The notes below the pieces were generated by a model. The model ran no database searches and was not told the DNA's origin. It saw only the letters and a list, made by a program, of their open reading frames with translations. The translations under genes and the position numbers were made by a program. Of a DNA stretch of 64,000 bases, positions 1 through 12,513 are shown one piece after another. Source of the DNA: Rhizoctonia solani (Eukaryota; Basidiomycota; Agaricomycetes; Cantharellales; Ceratobasidiaceae); NCBI RefSeq assembly GCF_016906535.1, contig NC_057375.1, forward strand, positions 2,356,001 to 2,420,000. Reading direction: 5' to 3'. Positions within the stretch are counted from its first letter, which is position 1, and every line of letters starts with the position of its first letter.

Positions 1-673
1 GGTACTCGAGGATATTAGAACCTGAAGGTTATCACGTAAGCATGCGTCATTTACGAATATACCGTTAGCAATTTCGACTTACCAATATAGAAGTGAGTAA
101 CTTTTTGGTTGTTTTCCCTCAAGAACTTGTACAGCACCGGGCTGGCAGGGTAGGGACCATCGTCGAAGGAGAGAGCGACAATACCGTCGGGAACGTCGTA
201 GATCTGGGTGTCGTCTTTGCATCCTACGGTACTTGAGCAAATAGGAGCTTTGCCTGCGTCGAGGGTCTTTCCGTTTCGGTCGCGGTAAACGCCAGCAGTG
301 GTGGCGACAGGAACGGTGCTCGTAGAGGGAATCTTGCCCGAGTCAATCCCGGCCTTCAAGGCATCGCGCCATGCTTGGGGCACCGAAGTAGCGTTGAGCG
401 CGCCAGTGGGGAACTTTGCCCTCCACTCTACACAGCACATAATCCGAATTAATTAAGAATTAATGGGCCAGGAACAAAGGACTGACCAGGAGAGCCAACG
501 GCAGCGGTAGCGGTCTGCCTGGAGAAGAGCTTGTGTACCGGATGGTCATTGGCTCCGACTTCGCGGTACCACTTGCTCGGCAAAGCACTCGCAGCAGTGG
601 TCGAGGCAAGCGCAGAGCAGAGCGCGACAAAGGCCAACATGGCTAATTTTCGGAAACTGAAGAGAGAACACAA
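1..673 (-). CDS. Polysaccharide (chitin) deacetylase, N-terminal part
   Basis: Secreted NodB-fold deacetylase of the carbohydrate esterase 4 family, which removes acetyl groups from chitin or chito-oligomers in the cell wall. Three exons fit in one reading frame: 673-487, 427-83 and 21-1, with introns of 59 nt (GTCAGT...TAG) and 61 nt (GTAAGT...CAG). Exon 1 starts with a hydrophobic signal peptide (AMLAFVALCSALASTTAASA); a second ATG 11 codons downstream could also serve as start. Exon 2 carries the first NodB motif, IVALSFDDGPY, with the metal-binding Asp of the FDDGP block, followed by THFYIG, which continues across the second intron as SNILEY. The remaining catalytic motifs (HxxxH and later) lie beyond the left edge, so activity cannot be judged. 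The family is certain; the exact substrate is inferred. Confidence 0.88.
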
Positions 674-2642
674 CGCGAGGACAAACCTCGTTATAAACCT
701 CTGCCAAGATATGCCAAGACCAATACGGCGCTCGATCGGTGGCAGTGTCTGCTCTGCCCCTGGCGTTATCGCCCTGGCTTGATTCGTTCAAGGTCATATT
801 GAGGTCACCATTCAGTCATATTTGACCTTTTCCCCCGGTGTCTGTATGCTCGACCTGAGCGCGAACACAGTGTTGGAGATACCGGAACGGGTGCGATAGA
901 CGTACGTACAGCCAACTCTCGTCTGCTTGGCACGAGTTCCATTTCGGCCATCAGCAACCAGGACAAGCGCCCGAACATCCCAACCGTAACATCCTGCCAC
1001 CTTACAAAGGCGCATTCACTTCTCCCTTGGTTTTTGCCATTGAAGCTCGTCATAGCCTCGAGGCAAAATGCCCTATCCTCGTTCCCGTCGCTATATTCGT
1101 CGCGTCCGTTGCGCCAAGCACGCTGCTTGTCACCTCCTTCTCAATTCACTTTTTTTTTTTCAATCCGGAATGCAAATCGGGTCCGTATCATCGCCCAGTG
1201 TTCCACGCCGTTAACAACAACACTATCCCACGCTGAGCTTACATTACACTGCCCACGGTCTTTCCGCCGGGTAAATAAAATTTGATCGAAGAGGCACTCG
1301 GGGGAACGACACGGCCCCGGAGCACCAAAACACGTGGAATAGTTGGGAAGCGGCCCACAAGGCACGTGACCTTCTTAGGACTACGTCATGCTTCCGTAAA
1401 TTAATCAAGTTTATGGGGGAGGGACAATCAACACGCCCCCTTTGCACGCGGTGGCACGAACCGAATGGTTGTTTGTAGGTGAGAAACGTACGCACGTCAA
1501 CAGCGATTGTGCTCTTCTGTGGTAAAAAAAAGTGAATGGTTGTCATGTTGGATGATCGCTCGGGCAGGGTCGTCGATCGAATCCCTTTGTGGATTCTGTC
1601 AAACTCAATACTGCTGTCGTCGGCAGATGAATAGGGCCAGGTCGTTTCCTTCGAGATACGGCCACTATCACTGTGCATGGTGCGCTCATAAACCACCTGC
1701 GTATCCAGGTCCGTCGCGCTCTCGTCAAAACCATGCGATGCCCAATTGTCCTACGCGTCCGTAAATTGACTTTCAAATTCTGTCGCGTTCCGAAAGTGGG
1801 AACTAATAGAATATCATATGGATGGTGGAACACCCCCCTTCTGCCGATCCCCGTCAGCATATACCGACAACTCTAGTAATTACAAATCTCTTTCCCAATC
1901 CGCCAAGGAGCCAAGTAAGAGCATCATGTGTTAGCGAGCGTGGATAGTTTAGAGTATCTTGTCAGGGTGATATAACCTATTACAACCATATTGCATGCGT
2001 GGATTGTGCTAACCGAGTTCTCCGTGAGCTCTAGTGGCCGCGAATATTGCCATATTGACAATTTATCAAGGCTAATGGTGGGATACGAATCTTGCTAGGA
2101 AACTAAATTGATGCCGAAGCGGTTGAAGATGGTGGTTCTGGTGGGTTCTGATAGCGATTGTTTTCCGTGTTCGGCTGGCTGTGCGCAAAGAATCGGCATG
2201 ATGATGAAATACGTTGTTAACGGGCCTTTTTCTTTCGAGTAATCAATTTGAGACATGAGGATGGATAGGTTCTGATGATACTGTTTGACTGGGTTTAGCC
2301 GACGATTTCGGTATAATTTTATAACTCTATAGTGACCAATTTGCAACTCTGTCGGGTCGCCTTGTGGAACACGCACACAGATGAATGAAAAACGAACATC
2401 AAGTAAGGAAAACAGAAGCTGATCAGGACCAATATATTACGTAGCACCTGATCCTCTCGAAAAGAGTACTCTAAACATTTTCGTCCTGCCCCAAGGGAAA
2501 TTTACCGTTCATGTATGCGTTCATTTTTCATACGAAATGTACACACGTCAACTTTGATATTATACACTAATGGACCATGCACTAGTCCGATTCGAGAAAC
2601 CATAGATCAAGAACCTCTGCCCATATCCGAGTGTGGGTTAGG
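674..2642. other. Intergenic, no supported gene
   Basis: About 2 kb between the deacetylase start and the 3' end of the DUF6535 gene. It must hold the deacetylase promoter next to position 674. A short T-run lies near 1149-1159. Open frames here are under 155 codons, overlap on both strands and show no family resemblance or splice logic, so I do not call them genes. Confidence 0.5.
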
Positions 2643-5600
2643 TCAACTGGGCGATCTGTGAATATCTAAAGCCACGTATTCAGCACTGTCTAGCGGATAT
2701 TCGGTGGGAGATTCCAAAATCTTGCTGGACGAGGGCTCGTTTTCTGTTTGGGCCGATACGAGCGGGATAATGGTTGGATCATGGCGTGATAGGCCCATTG
2801 AAGCAATACCTCGCAGGCTGGATGGTAATTCTCTGAGATCCTGTTCAAGCATCTCTTCCAGGTCTTCATCACGAGTTCCTCGTGCCTCAAGTATACACTC
2901 AACGATCCGAGCCGTGTAAACTGTCAAAGAAGTCGGTCTAGGCCGAGTCGAACCTGTGCGGTCACGTTTTTCTTCCGGATCGAGTTCTTCTTCATGTGTA
3001 TTAACTGGTTGTGGGTTATGGCCCTTGCTCTGAGATATATGCGAGGTTATTGTAAGCAATATACAACACGGGCGTTCATGGAAACTCACCCAAGGACTGG
3101 ATTTTATTTTATTCCAAATAGACGCCAGGTAACGGGTCGCCGTATGGAAATGGTAATCATAACCGGCGCCATGATCTTTTTGATACGATTGAATAATATA
3201 ATCTTCGAGCTCTTCCTTGAATTGATGCACGTCTTTTCCACGATTACGGAGGAAAGGAGTTATTCCCTCCTTGACCCTTTCTTGATCCTCTGGGTCCGTT
3301 GCCCCATCATATGAACAACTAGCCAAAGTTGGGTCGCCGAAATCCGTCGTGACCTTGAAGGCTCCATCTCGCTCATATAGCTATGTCCCATCAATGACAG
3401 CACCGTCAACGTTCCAACATGGATCTGTAGACTCTGGGCAAAGGCGGTACTGGGGCTAGGGAAGCTAGAGCGGGAAATCAAATCCTGGCAGATTGTGGCA
3501 TGAGATGCTTCTAGTAACGTGTAAGTGTTAAGTGCTGTCACCAAAGCATACAGCGGCTCTGGGATATATAAAGGTGGATGATTTTGGGCGTCCGATTTGA
3601 GGACAAGATCATAAATCCAGCGAACCGACCACAGGAAGGTATCGCATGCATCCCTGGCTGAGTTACGATGCGACGAGAACATTACGTTTTTGGTCATGGA
3701 GTCAATCATGATAGAGGTGTACCGAGAGCACCATTCCTTGAGTGATTTGTAATCGTCGGAGGTGTCATCCAAACCATAATTACGGGGGTGGCACACCAAT
3801 TCCAGGCAACCAACCCAGAAAATATTTCTCCGGAAGCCTTCCTTGCCCACATATATATCCATGAGGCTACGTGCTACGTGTATCGAGTGGGGATGCACTG
3901 AAGATCGATCAAATCTAGACTTTTTCCTCTTCCAAGACGGCTGTGCGATATAACACTGATAACAAGTGAAGCTCCAACTTCGAATGAGTTAGGAGATTCG
4001 CCAACCAGCTGGCTGCAATATTTTACACACAAGTCAGCCAAGCTGGGCGGTAGTTTCTGTTGAAAGAGAGGTAGCGGGCAGGCTACATGGTGGTAAGGTG
4101 AAAACTCTCTCACTCAGTAAAATTTCTGCTACGAAGTGTATATACAAATTCCAATCACATGACTATATGCGCACAGCCAAGTTTGATATCTCAACAGTTT
4201 CGCAGTTGAGATCCAAGATGTATGTATGACTATGGAAAAGGCTAACGATTGTAACGCGGCAGGGTGAAGCTTCTTTTCAGAATCAACGTGCTGAGATAGG
4301 AGCTGGATGCTCATGTTCAGGCTCCTTGCCGTGCTATATGTTCTTCGTAATAATAAATCAAGACCCTCAGATGCCGCTGAATTGCCTAGTCTAATTGCTT
4401 TAAGATTGTCTGCGCTTGGTACGAAGCTTCCATCTTTGATCAAATTGGATATTTTCCTTTTTTTCAGAATTGCTCGGTTAATATACGTCTTTTCATAGCA
4501 AAAACAGTTGCTCTCACCATTCGTTCTTGGACTTTAGCTCCCAAACTATTACTTGAATATCCGCCTCGATCCCGGTCTCTTCTTGATCTCCATGCGATCC
4601 AAAACCCGACCCCAGGAACTCCAATCTCCGTATATAAAGGTTGCTTTTAAGCTTGTTTGCGTCGCTATCATCACATGACACGATGCGCCGCATTATATGC
4701 GTGGTCGCTTGACCTGTCAGCAAGGGGTCTTTTGGAACCCGCGTACTGGCTCCTGAAATTGCCTGAAGTGCTATATCGACCGCGCTTGGCGTTTCGCAAT
4801 TTTGAATAATCCAACTAAGTGCCAAGCTGGTTATCAATTCCTCGGTTAGCTCGAAATACCTGACTATAAGGTCAAGCTGGGAATAGATATAGGATGACCA
4901 AAGGTAAAATACGTCCCCGCCCAAAATAACGTAGCTCATAGGATTCAAAAGGTAATATACCACGCGCTCCCCGATTTTGGCGTCCTTTTTTATGGATAGT
5001 TGGAGGCAATGTTGGTCCAAAAACAGGAAAAGGCTGCACAGGCCCCCTATGATTAGCGCTAAACAGACTACAACAAAGCAGTAACATATCCCGAAGATCA
5101 GGTATAATTTACTGACAAGAAAAGAAATAAAAGATCCAAGCGTGGCCAGAGCTGAATAAATTCCTTGCATATAAGTAGAACGCAGGATCCTGGAGATGAT
5201 GGTGGTGTGGGAAACGACTCCACAATACTTGCGGTTATGCTTGACCAGATATAAAACAAGAAAAAGGCCCCAGCGATACACATAACGGGTATTGATGTAC
5301 TAGTGTTTAGGTCCCATAGATAGACCCATAGGCCTACTGAGAATAACACTTCAAATTCCGGAGAATAGTGAGCAAGGAATAAGTTGTTCCGCTTTTGGAA
5401 GACTCACGTAACGATAAATGCATCAGCAATGGTAAGACTATAATAAGTTCTTGCATTTTCCAGCGCTCGATCATTTTCCACTTGCGCTGCCGGCGATATG
5501 CCTGATCTCGTGGGTGTCCAGTACGGCGAGACCAGAATGAATAACACCAATCCTTGGCAAGCATAGCCAAAAATGCGGTTGCTATGCTCAGGCTGAGCGA

Positions 5601-6335
5601 AATGTACCATAGTATGTTAACGGTAACGGCATTCTGTGGCGGAATAAAATTGGTAGTGCTGATTGGTTCTAATAGCGAAGCTGCAGATGAGTTACTAGTA
5701 GCAATCGTAACCAGGGCTTGGGAGATTGCAACCAGTGCCGCTGCAGAGACATCGTTGGGATCCTCCTTGAGCATACTAGAGCTTTCTATCAGAAATCTAA
5801 GAAGATCATGATCGATTAGGTTACGATAATAGAGTCATCTTCAAATTCACTTGCGCTGATACTACAGCCGAGAATAATCCAGCCTGGAACCCCATTACGG
5901 AAGTCAAATCAACACATCCCGTCAATGAGGCAGCTGGAGAGTTACTCACAAATACTACAATCGATACCCAGGTTATCGGAATAAATAAACAAACAAAATG
6001 CTTGCATAAATAACATACCCAAAAGAACGTCCATAGATCTGAAGCGGCCGATGTATTAGTCTATACTGCTCGCATAAAACTATGCCACTCGCTTTTCCCA
6101 TCCCTCAATCACTTCCTTATCCCATTTATCCGTCTCGCCTACGTACACCTTCCAAACTCTGGCTTCTCTTGCCAACTCAGCCCCCTGCTCGTCTGGTTCC
6201 AGATGCGACCAGTCATCATTCACGTGTGACTATGAGAGGAATTAAGAGCAAAAAATGAGGCTTGATTGCTCATACTATAAGGTTACATTCCGCGGCCATA
6301 CTTGAGCGTATGCCTTGCTATCTTTGGTGCCTGAA
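2643..6335 (-). CDS. DUF6535-type multi-pass membrane protein
   Basis: Large multi-exon gene of the Agaricomycete-specific DUF6535 family, whose function is unknown. Reading 5' to 3' on the minus strand: an acidic leader with GAELAREARVWKVYV (about 6230-6085), then MDVLL (about 6040), the family motif AGLFSAVVSA (about 5880), FLIESSSMLKEDPNDV (5745-5800), and a membrane segment ILWYISLSLSIATAFLAML followed by AKDW (about 5550-5640). An intron at about 5334-5405 joins LLMHLSL to LGLWVYLWDL. Further downstream are a hydrophobic stretch (5050-5350), the conserved helix TSLALSWIIQNCETPSAVD (about 4770-4850), and a long C-terminal region at 4443-2643. Expected topology is two to four N-terminal membrane helices with a cytosolic tail. 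Exon borders between 5100 and 5300 are unclear: the frame changes without an obvious intron, so a frameshift or decay is possible. Exact start and intermediate exons are approximate. Confidence 0.7.
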
Positions 6336-7074
6336 AAATGAAATTAACTGAATTCATCTCGTCGTTGAAGGTAACCAAGAGGTTAGACACGCACAGCGTT
6401 TCCAGGTTTCTCTTCAGCTTTGCGCGATGCGAGGCCATTTATTGTTGGTGGTAAGCTCTTACTTCTCTCCCTCCTATGTTTGTCATGAAAATGGGGGAGG
6501 AGTACACTCTTGGGGGCGAGGGGCGATGTGTGGCAGTGGCGGTTTGGTAAAAGATCTAGTACTGCTTTTAAACGCACTTACTCTTCATCATCACCTGCCC
6601 GAGAAGAGCGAGGTACAACTAGAAACATAGCCACACACGTACCGGAACATTGTCGGAGTAAATGGCACCTACTCACATTTTCGAAGAAAGAAATTCGTGA
6701 ACACAATGGCGTATAATACTAGGATAGGTTTATCGGAACTTGGTATATGCAAATGAAGGGCGTTAAGAAATTAAATGTTACCTATATAAAAGTATGAAGT
6801 GTGAATAAAGCCTCATAGTCCGATTTGGCTTTCCGCTCGGAAAAGACCTCACCCAAGGGCCCGCATGAATTGAGGTGGCCCACAGAAGATGCTTGATTTC
6901 AAATTGGTTTATACGGAAAATCAGAGACAGCACAAGACGCATTCAATTTCACGAACGATATTGTATACTTAATATACTTTACAATTTATTTCATTGAGAA
7001 CGAACGGCTTCAAATACACAAATACACAATGTCCCACCATTTGATCAACAGTGGTGAGTTTCGATGCCCCAGTA
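6336..7074. other. Intergenic, no supported gene
   Basis: Space between two minus-strand genes. It should contain the promoter of the DUF6535 gene and the 3' end of the next gene. Short overlapping frames on both strands are present, but none has a recognisable motif. An additional leader exon of the DUF6535 gene could lie at about 6383-6577. Confidence 0.4.
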
Positions 7075-8695
7075 CTAGTAGGTATAGTATCTTTTATTTG
7101 ACGGCCGTTCCCTGCTACCGATCATCGACGGGGATCCCCAAATCTCCCACCACTTGGGGTAATCACTTTCGGCTTCCAACCAGCCATTTTTGGCATTAGA
7201 TATCAGACCTGGCACTGCCATGTCTTCCAAACCCTCAAGGCTCCTCTCGAGTGGAGCCAACCAAGCATTGATAGACTCCATCATGCACATCTTCATGATT
7301 CCCCAATCATGCGGTCTCATATTCAACTCATCCATCAACCCCAGCGGGATAGTTCGTGAGAGCTCCAATGCGACTCCGCGTAGGTATTCAATCTTGTGTC
7401 GCGCTAGTTTTACCTCGGGCGCTTCGTAGTTTTTTTGGCCTTGGCGCATTTATCAAAAGTGGTTCGTCGAAAAAAAGAGGCGCTTACTTTGTGTTGGCTG
7501 TTTGGTCCGACCTGAGTCCTGTCTTGGTTTTGAACGATTTTTGCAAACTTTGAAGTGTGTCAGTCAGGCGAGGAAAGGTTGAAAACTTGAAAGGACTTTT
7601 ACATTTGATTGCCCCCTTTTTGAGAAGCACAAACTTCCCTCCTAATTTGGAGGGTTGAGGCATATCTAAGAGAGTGTTTCAAGACCTTCAGAAGAGAACA
7701 TGAAATTCGTCATTCGAGCACTTACTAGTGCCATGAACACCTAGGTTGGACGGTTCGGATGCCCCCCCACACGACATACCATTGACCTCTCTAATCAAAC
7801 CATCCACGTTACCTTTCGCAATGTCAGCTCGAGCTCCCATTCCTCTTAAAGAAAATAGAATGATATTTACCGGAAGAAACTCGCTTTTCGTAAGCCCAAG
7901 TCCTTGTGCCTCTTATTGGAGCCAGCATCTCTTCAAGTTCTTGATCGAGCTGGTCGTACCCGTGATACAACATATTGATGGCAATATCTGCACAGCGCTG
8001 TCCTTCTTCTCGGGCCTGCCATATTATAGCGGATGAAGAGCTTTTAAAGAATGTCACGAGGTTGTGATGAACGTCTCGGTAGCTCTCGTAGCCATCGGTT
8101 GGCATCTTCTGGGAAATGATGCGCGGTATACCGACGATATCAACCGACCTCTCAATTTTCTCGAACTTCCAGACCGAGATGATAGCGCTAGGGGGTATAT
8201 GACCGTAAATAAGGATCTCATCAGAAATGTTGGCAAATTGCCTGAGTTTACTGTTCGGGCTGAGAAGTGACAGGGAGTGCACAGGGGGGAAGGGGCCGCC
8301 TTTACATGCGTTCAAATCAATACTGCGACCCGAATACTATCTTGTCGGACTACAAGGCCGCCAGCCCTGCGCAGATAGGAGCGACGGTTCATGTCCCAGA
8401 CAGCCCATAGCCACCGACGCGAGGTCGACAGCCACGGAGTAATGATATTTCGGTTATCTCTGTCGACGTGAGCCTCTGCAAGATGAGCGTAACTGAGGCT
8501 GGTTTTGTCGAACCCAGTGGCTTCGAATCCATTAGCAGGGTGATAGCCTCGGAAAGAGCTGGAATCAAACACTCGAAAGACAACCCTGGTAGTGTCTATC
8601 CGTTCATTGAGGCGATTGGCAGACCGCAGTTCAGGTAACGATTGCAATTGGTCGGCGTTCGAATTGAATCGTCTGGATGCCATTGTGGAGGACAT
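7075..8695 (-). CDS. DUF7587-like hypothetical protein
   Basis: Three coding blocks on the minus strand (8695-8312, 8315-7824, 7449-7075) read as one gene. The N-terminal block has VVFRVFDSSSFRGYHP, then a tyrosine/histidine segment SYAHLAEAHVDRDNRNIITP, then WLSTSRRWLWAVWDMNRR and a hydrophobic strand IRVAVLI. This series (FRVFD, TPW-S-T, W-WA-WE/D) resembles the fungal DUF7587 domain, which is widespread in Rhizoctonia and has no proven activity. The middle block (ISDEILIYGHIPPSAIISVW) is also typical of that C-terminal half. The last block is acidic and helical, with no motif I recognise. The two junctions were not fully resolved; the first join near 8315 may be an intron or a frame change. 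I infer a cytosolic protein because there is no signal peptide. Confidence 0.55.
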
Positions 8696-9887
8696 TCCAA
8701 GGAGCTATGGAGTATGGCTTTGATACCGCTGTTATATGTATACAGGGCTGGTGCGAATCATCAATCACGCAAACGATGCCGAGACTCTATCGCTGGAATT
8801 TGGGAATATGTGACTATCAAGGCCCCCATAATCTGCCGGTATTTGATCGACGTAGTGATTGTTCTCATGCCCTCTATGATCACATGCCGAGCACATATTT
8901 ATGACTCGCCATACATTCGACTGATGAAGATGTCAGTCAATTGAAAGGAAGGAGGGTGCCTTTGTCGGATTCCTTGTCACGAGACGATCTAGAGGCCTAA
9001 TATAGGAATCTATGGTTTGTTTTGTGTGCGCCATAGCAACAGTCTTATGATGAGTGATATGAAGGCAGTGCGAAAAAAGATAAGCGGACACTTGGCGAGT
9101 ATGTTACCACATATCTCCTACGTAAGTATCTATAGTTCGCATTGCATTGTCCCTGCAACAAGCATAATTTGGGAAAATGCATTTGGCATGAGCCTCAACG
9201 GGCACACATCACCCAATAAAGCGTCAAATGTATGTATACATTTATGATGGAGAGTCCCCAAAGCTAACCTTAACTCGTTGGGTCCTTTATTCCCGATTTC
9301 AGCAATAGTACAAACCAAGATACGCTCCTGGTATGAAAAGTAGGATCACGAGTAGTAATATGGATGTAATTGGTTCACGTAGTGCAATTGGGCTGCATCT
9401 ATGGGTATTAATCCGCAAGTCTAGCACATGTTGGATTTCAGCTTGTACACAAGGTAGTTTACCGGGCAACATTCGTGGAAGCTGGTTCGCCCACGAGTCG
9501 CTACCAGTTGCAGGGTGGATCTCGACGTTTGTTATTCGTGTGGATACTGCAGAAGTAACGCGAGAGCTTTTCTCGTCTTAGTTTTAGAACATAACTCTTG
9601 CAACGCAAACCGATGGGGTGTTAAGCACAAACGGGATTCACTGGCTTTTGTTTGGCTGTCCACGTGATTCTGGACGCGTCTTTGAATGTGATAAATACGG
9701 CCTCATTTTACCTACCACACCGAATTATATTCCCATAGTTCGAGTACATTAGCACATTTTAGACGTCCTGACTGAGGGTCATATTGTTCGTTTTTGATAA
9801 TAACTCCGAGTACTTGCACCTCGGACCATAACTAATGGCGCTACGACGCTTCAACGGATCGGAAATGGAGACAAACACGGAAGGGGA
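8696..9887. other. Intergenic, no supported gene
   Basis: About 1.2 kb between a minus-strand gene start and a plus-strand gene start, so it is a divergent promoter region. The ORFs in it are under 101 codons, overlap and lack motifs. Confidence 0.4.
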
Positions 9888-11063
9888 ATGGGGTCCATGC
9901 ATCCTAAGTTATATGGACATTTGAAGATCGCATCGAAGCTTTCTGGGTCGGTATTTACAGAGAAAAGAAATTGTAATTCAGACTCAAATGACCTAATCCC
10001 TCTTTCCTTACTCGAAACAACCTTGGCTGTCGGTGAAAATATGCACAAAGTTGGATTTCAGAGCGGTTCTCAGATATTTGCTGTCTTAATGTCTACGATA
10101 CGGGGCTACGCAAAACTACACAAGGGCGATGTGAGTATCCCTATTCGAGGCCATCATTACGCGAGCTGACAGTCGAGCGCCTAGATGTTTGAGTATTATT
10201 ATGGATTCCTATGTGTTCGGCATCTTATCCGGATGGTCTGTATCGGGATAATACAACGACGGTTCATGGGACTCTTTCTTGAAAACTATCCAACCAGACT
10301 ATCCTTGGAACCGAGTGACGCGACTAATTAGCGAAGGAAGCCACAACATTATGCACCGAACTCTGATGCTCAATAGTTCAGAAGCGACACTTAAACTCTT
10401 GGTTTCTCAAAGACTTCGTCAGTTTTTGCCGATGCTGGCGGATTAACAACCGAGGATATCGAGTTCTTGATCGACCTTCTTTGGGGAAGCCGCAAATCTG
10501 TCCTTCCTCTTTGCTTTAAAGGGCTCCTCCCCGGATTCCCAGTACTTCTATTCTTGCTCTATAATATGACAGATTACACCGATCTTCTTGAGTAAGCATC
10601 TCATAAAATTGCAAGAAATTCCGCTTATTGATGACTGTATCTGAAGTGTAGTCCCACTTTGGCTGGAAGTCCAAGACTTGGTCCAGCGCTGCTATCTCGC
10701 GGACTCGAGTACTACGAGAGAAATATCTTAAGACAGGTTAGCCGGTGGATCCACGACAAGGTTCTGGCCCGTTTTAGGACCGTAGCATTAGACTATGTTC
10801 CTGTCGACGATGACGACGCACGCGGTCGTCAAAGCTTATTCGGATCTGTTATCCCGCCAATCCTCTATCTCTCGCACCTGTTATGCTTCTGGTGTCGATG
10901 ACTATGTATCGGTGGATATCCTATATGCTCACTAACCCGCAGCCGAGACGCCGGGCATTGGATAACTTGCACCGATCGCTGCCAAAGCGGCCCTGGAGAG
11001 ACTTTGGCTAGAGATTGATCGAGAAAAAGACGGGCCGATGGCTAATAAACAGAAGAGGGTTCA

Positions 11064-11260
11064 CTCGAACGTACGCATTTGACGTGCTTAACAACATCTC
11101 GTCAGTCGACTCTTTTTGCACGTGATTGATTCTTGACTCTTACCCGCTCAGGGCGCATTATTTTGACACACCCGATACCCAGATTCGTGAAGATATGCTT
11201 CGAATGCTATTGGGTATAGAGATATATAGTCTTCTTGGACGTGTTTTAGCGCTCGTTACT
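11064..11260. repeat. Tandem duplication, copy 1 (197 bp)
   Basis: First copy of a direct duplication inside the MYND gene. It begins CTCGAACGTACGC and ends GCGCTCGTTACT. The next 192 bp repeat it with only length changes in short runs. Confidence 0.95.
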
Positions 11261-11452
11261 CTCGAACGTACGCATTTGACGTGCTTAACAACATCTCGTC
11301 AGTCGACTCTTTTTGCACGTGATTGATTCTTGACTCTACCCGCTCAGGGCGCATTATTTGACACCCGATACCAGATTCGTGAAGATATGCTTCGAATGCT
11401 ATTGGGTATAGAGATATATAGTCTTCTTGGACGTGTTTTAGCGCTCGTTACT
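11261..11452. repeat. Tandem duplication, copy 2 (192 bp)
   Basis: Second copy. I see no substitutions against copy 1, only a T missing from CTTACC, a T from a run of four, an AC from ACACAC and a C from CCC: five bases in all, which accounts for 197 versus 192 exactly. Confidence 0.95.
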
Positions 11453-12263
11453 CATGAATCAGGTGCGTAAGCACGTCGATAAAACCGGGAGCTACACATC
11501 ATGCATATCCTTACAGAGAATGCGCTTGATATTTGGGATCATTTCGTCGATAGCCTACAGGATTTCGCGGCGGTTCTCAAGCAATTAATGAAGGTACCCG
11601 CAGCTCGACCAGAGCCCCTCAAGTCTGAGTGGGTAAAGGTTTCCCGTCTCTTGTCTCTTCGCCTAGATTCTGGTATTCCATGCCCGACGCCCAATATATC
11701 CTCAAGGAGGCCACGGAATCTTGGAATCTACTTCTTACCAAGCAGCTGGCAAAGGCTTCTGTAACATATGTCTGCTCTAGTCCAAGATGTGCTGACCCAT
11801 CGTTTACCCTTTCATCGCCGGGCCAAATTCGCTTGTGGAGGGTGTGGAATAGCGCATTATTGTAGTCAAAGGTGCCAGAGAATGTAAGTTTTGGGCGTGA
11901 CATACAAGTATATTATCACTGAGAATCTAGTAGACATTGGAACTCTATTGTAGAGCCCCACTCTCTTGAGTGTCGAGAGACTCGATAATAGGGTGAACGC
12001 GAGCAAACCATGAATATATAATTGACATCATGTTTGTGATAACGTCAATAAAATCCACTAATTGATTTCTGATATACCGATAGTGCCGAGTATTAGATCA
12101 ATCTCCTTTCGTTCGCAAGACTTGTGTAAACTCTGCGATGCAGAAGAAGGGCGCGTTACGAAAAAACGTCTGAGAGTGGATGCTGACCTGTGACGTATGA
12201 CGAAAAAGACGCAACACCTCAAATCGAAATTCAACTTATTGTGACCGATGGCATGCCTTAACA

Positions 12264-12390
12264 GTCACGGGAGGCAACTTGCACAACTAGCGACGTAGAT
12301 AGACCTTGAAAACACATCGCACGTCACGGGAGGCAACTTGCACAACCTGTGAAACTACGACGTAGATAGACCTTGAAAACAACATCGCAT
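12264..12390. repeat. Short imperfect tandem duplication (about 60 bp x 2)
   Basis: GTCACGGGAGGCAACTTGC begins at 12264 and again at 12323. Each copy continues with CGACGTAGATAGACCTTG. The second copy has a few extra bases in its middle. It lies in non-coding sequence upstream of the first questin-oxidase-like gene. Confidence 0.85.
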
Positions 12391-12513
12391 ATCCGCGGCG
12401 TTAAGGGAGATCATAGAACCTCCGTGAACTATCCTTGGTCTCCTCGGCGTCTCGTCCGTAACTTTGCGGCTATTATTACAGAAGTACGTGTCTTTCATAG
12501 CTCGTGACTCAGC

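Larger units (their letters stand above)
9888..11930 (+). pseudogene. MYND-type zinc finger protein, disrupted
   Basis: Lineage-specific MYND-finger protein with recognisable blocks on the plus strand in order: NDLIPLSLLETTLAVGENM and IFAVLMSTIRGYAKLHKG (9888-10130), an intron ending at about 10184, MFEYYYGFLCVRHLI (10185-10330), ADAGGLTTEDIEFLIDLLWG (about 10430-10590), and YYERNILRQVSRWIHDKVL (about 10710). The finger at the end is CSSPRC (11773-11790) followed by ACGGCGIAHYCSQRCQRM (about 11832-11887). The two finger halves are in different frames with no room for an intron, so a frameshift lies at about 11795-11825. Other stops and a tandem duplication at 11064-11452 also break the gene. 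MYND fingers bind proline-rich peptides, but the role of this fungal family is unknown. It is either a pseudogene or a gene damaged by sequence errors. Confidence 0.68.
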
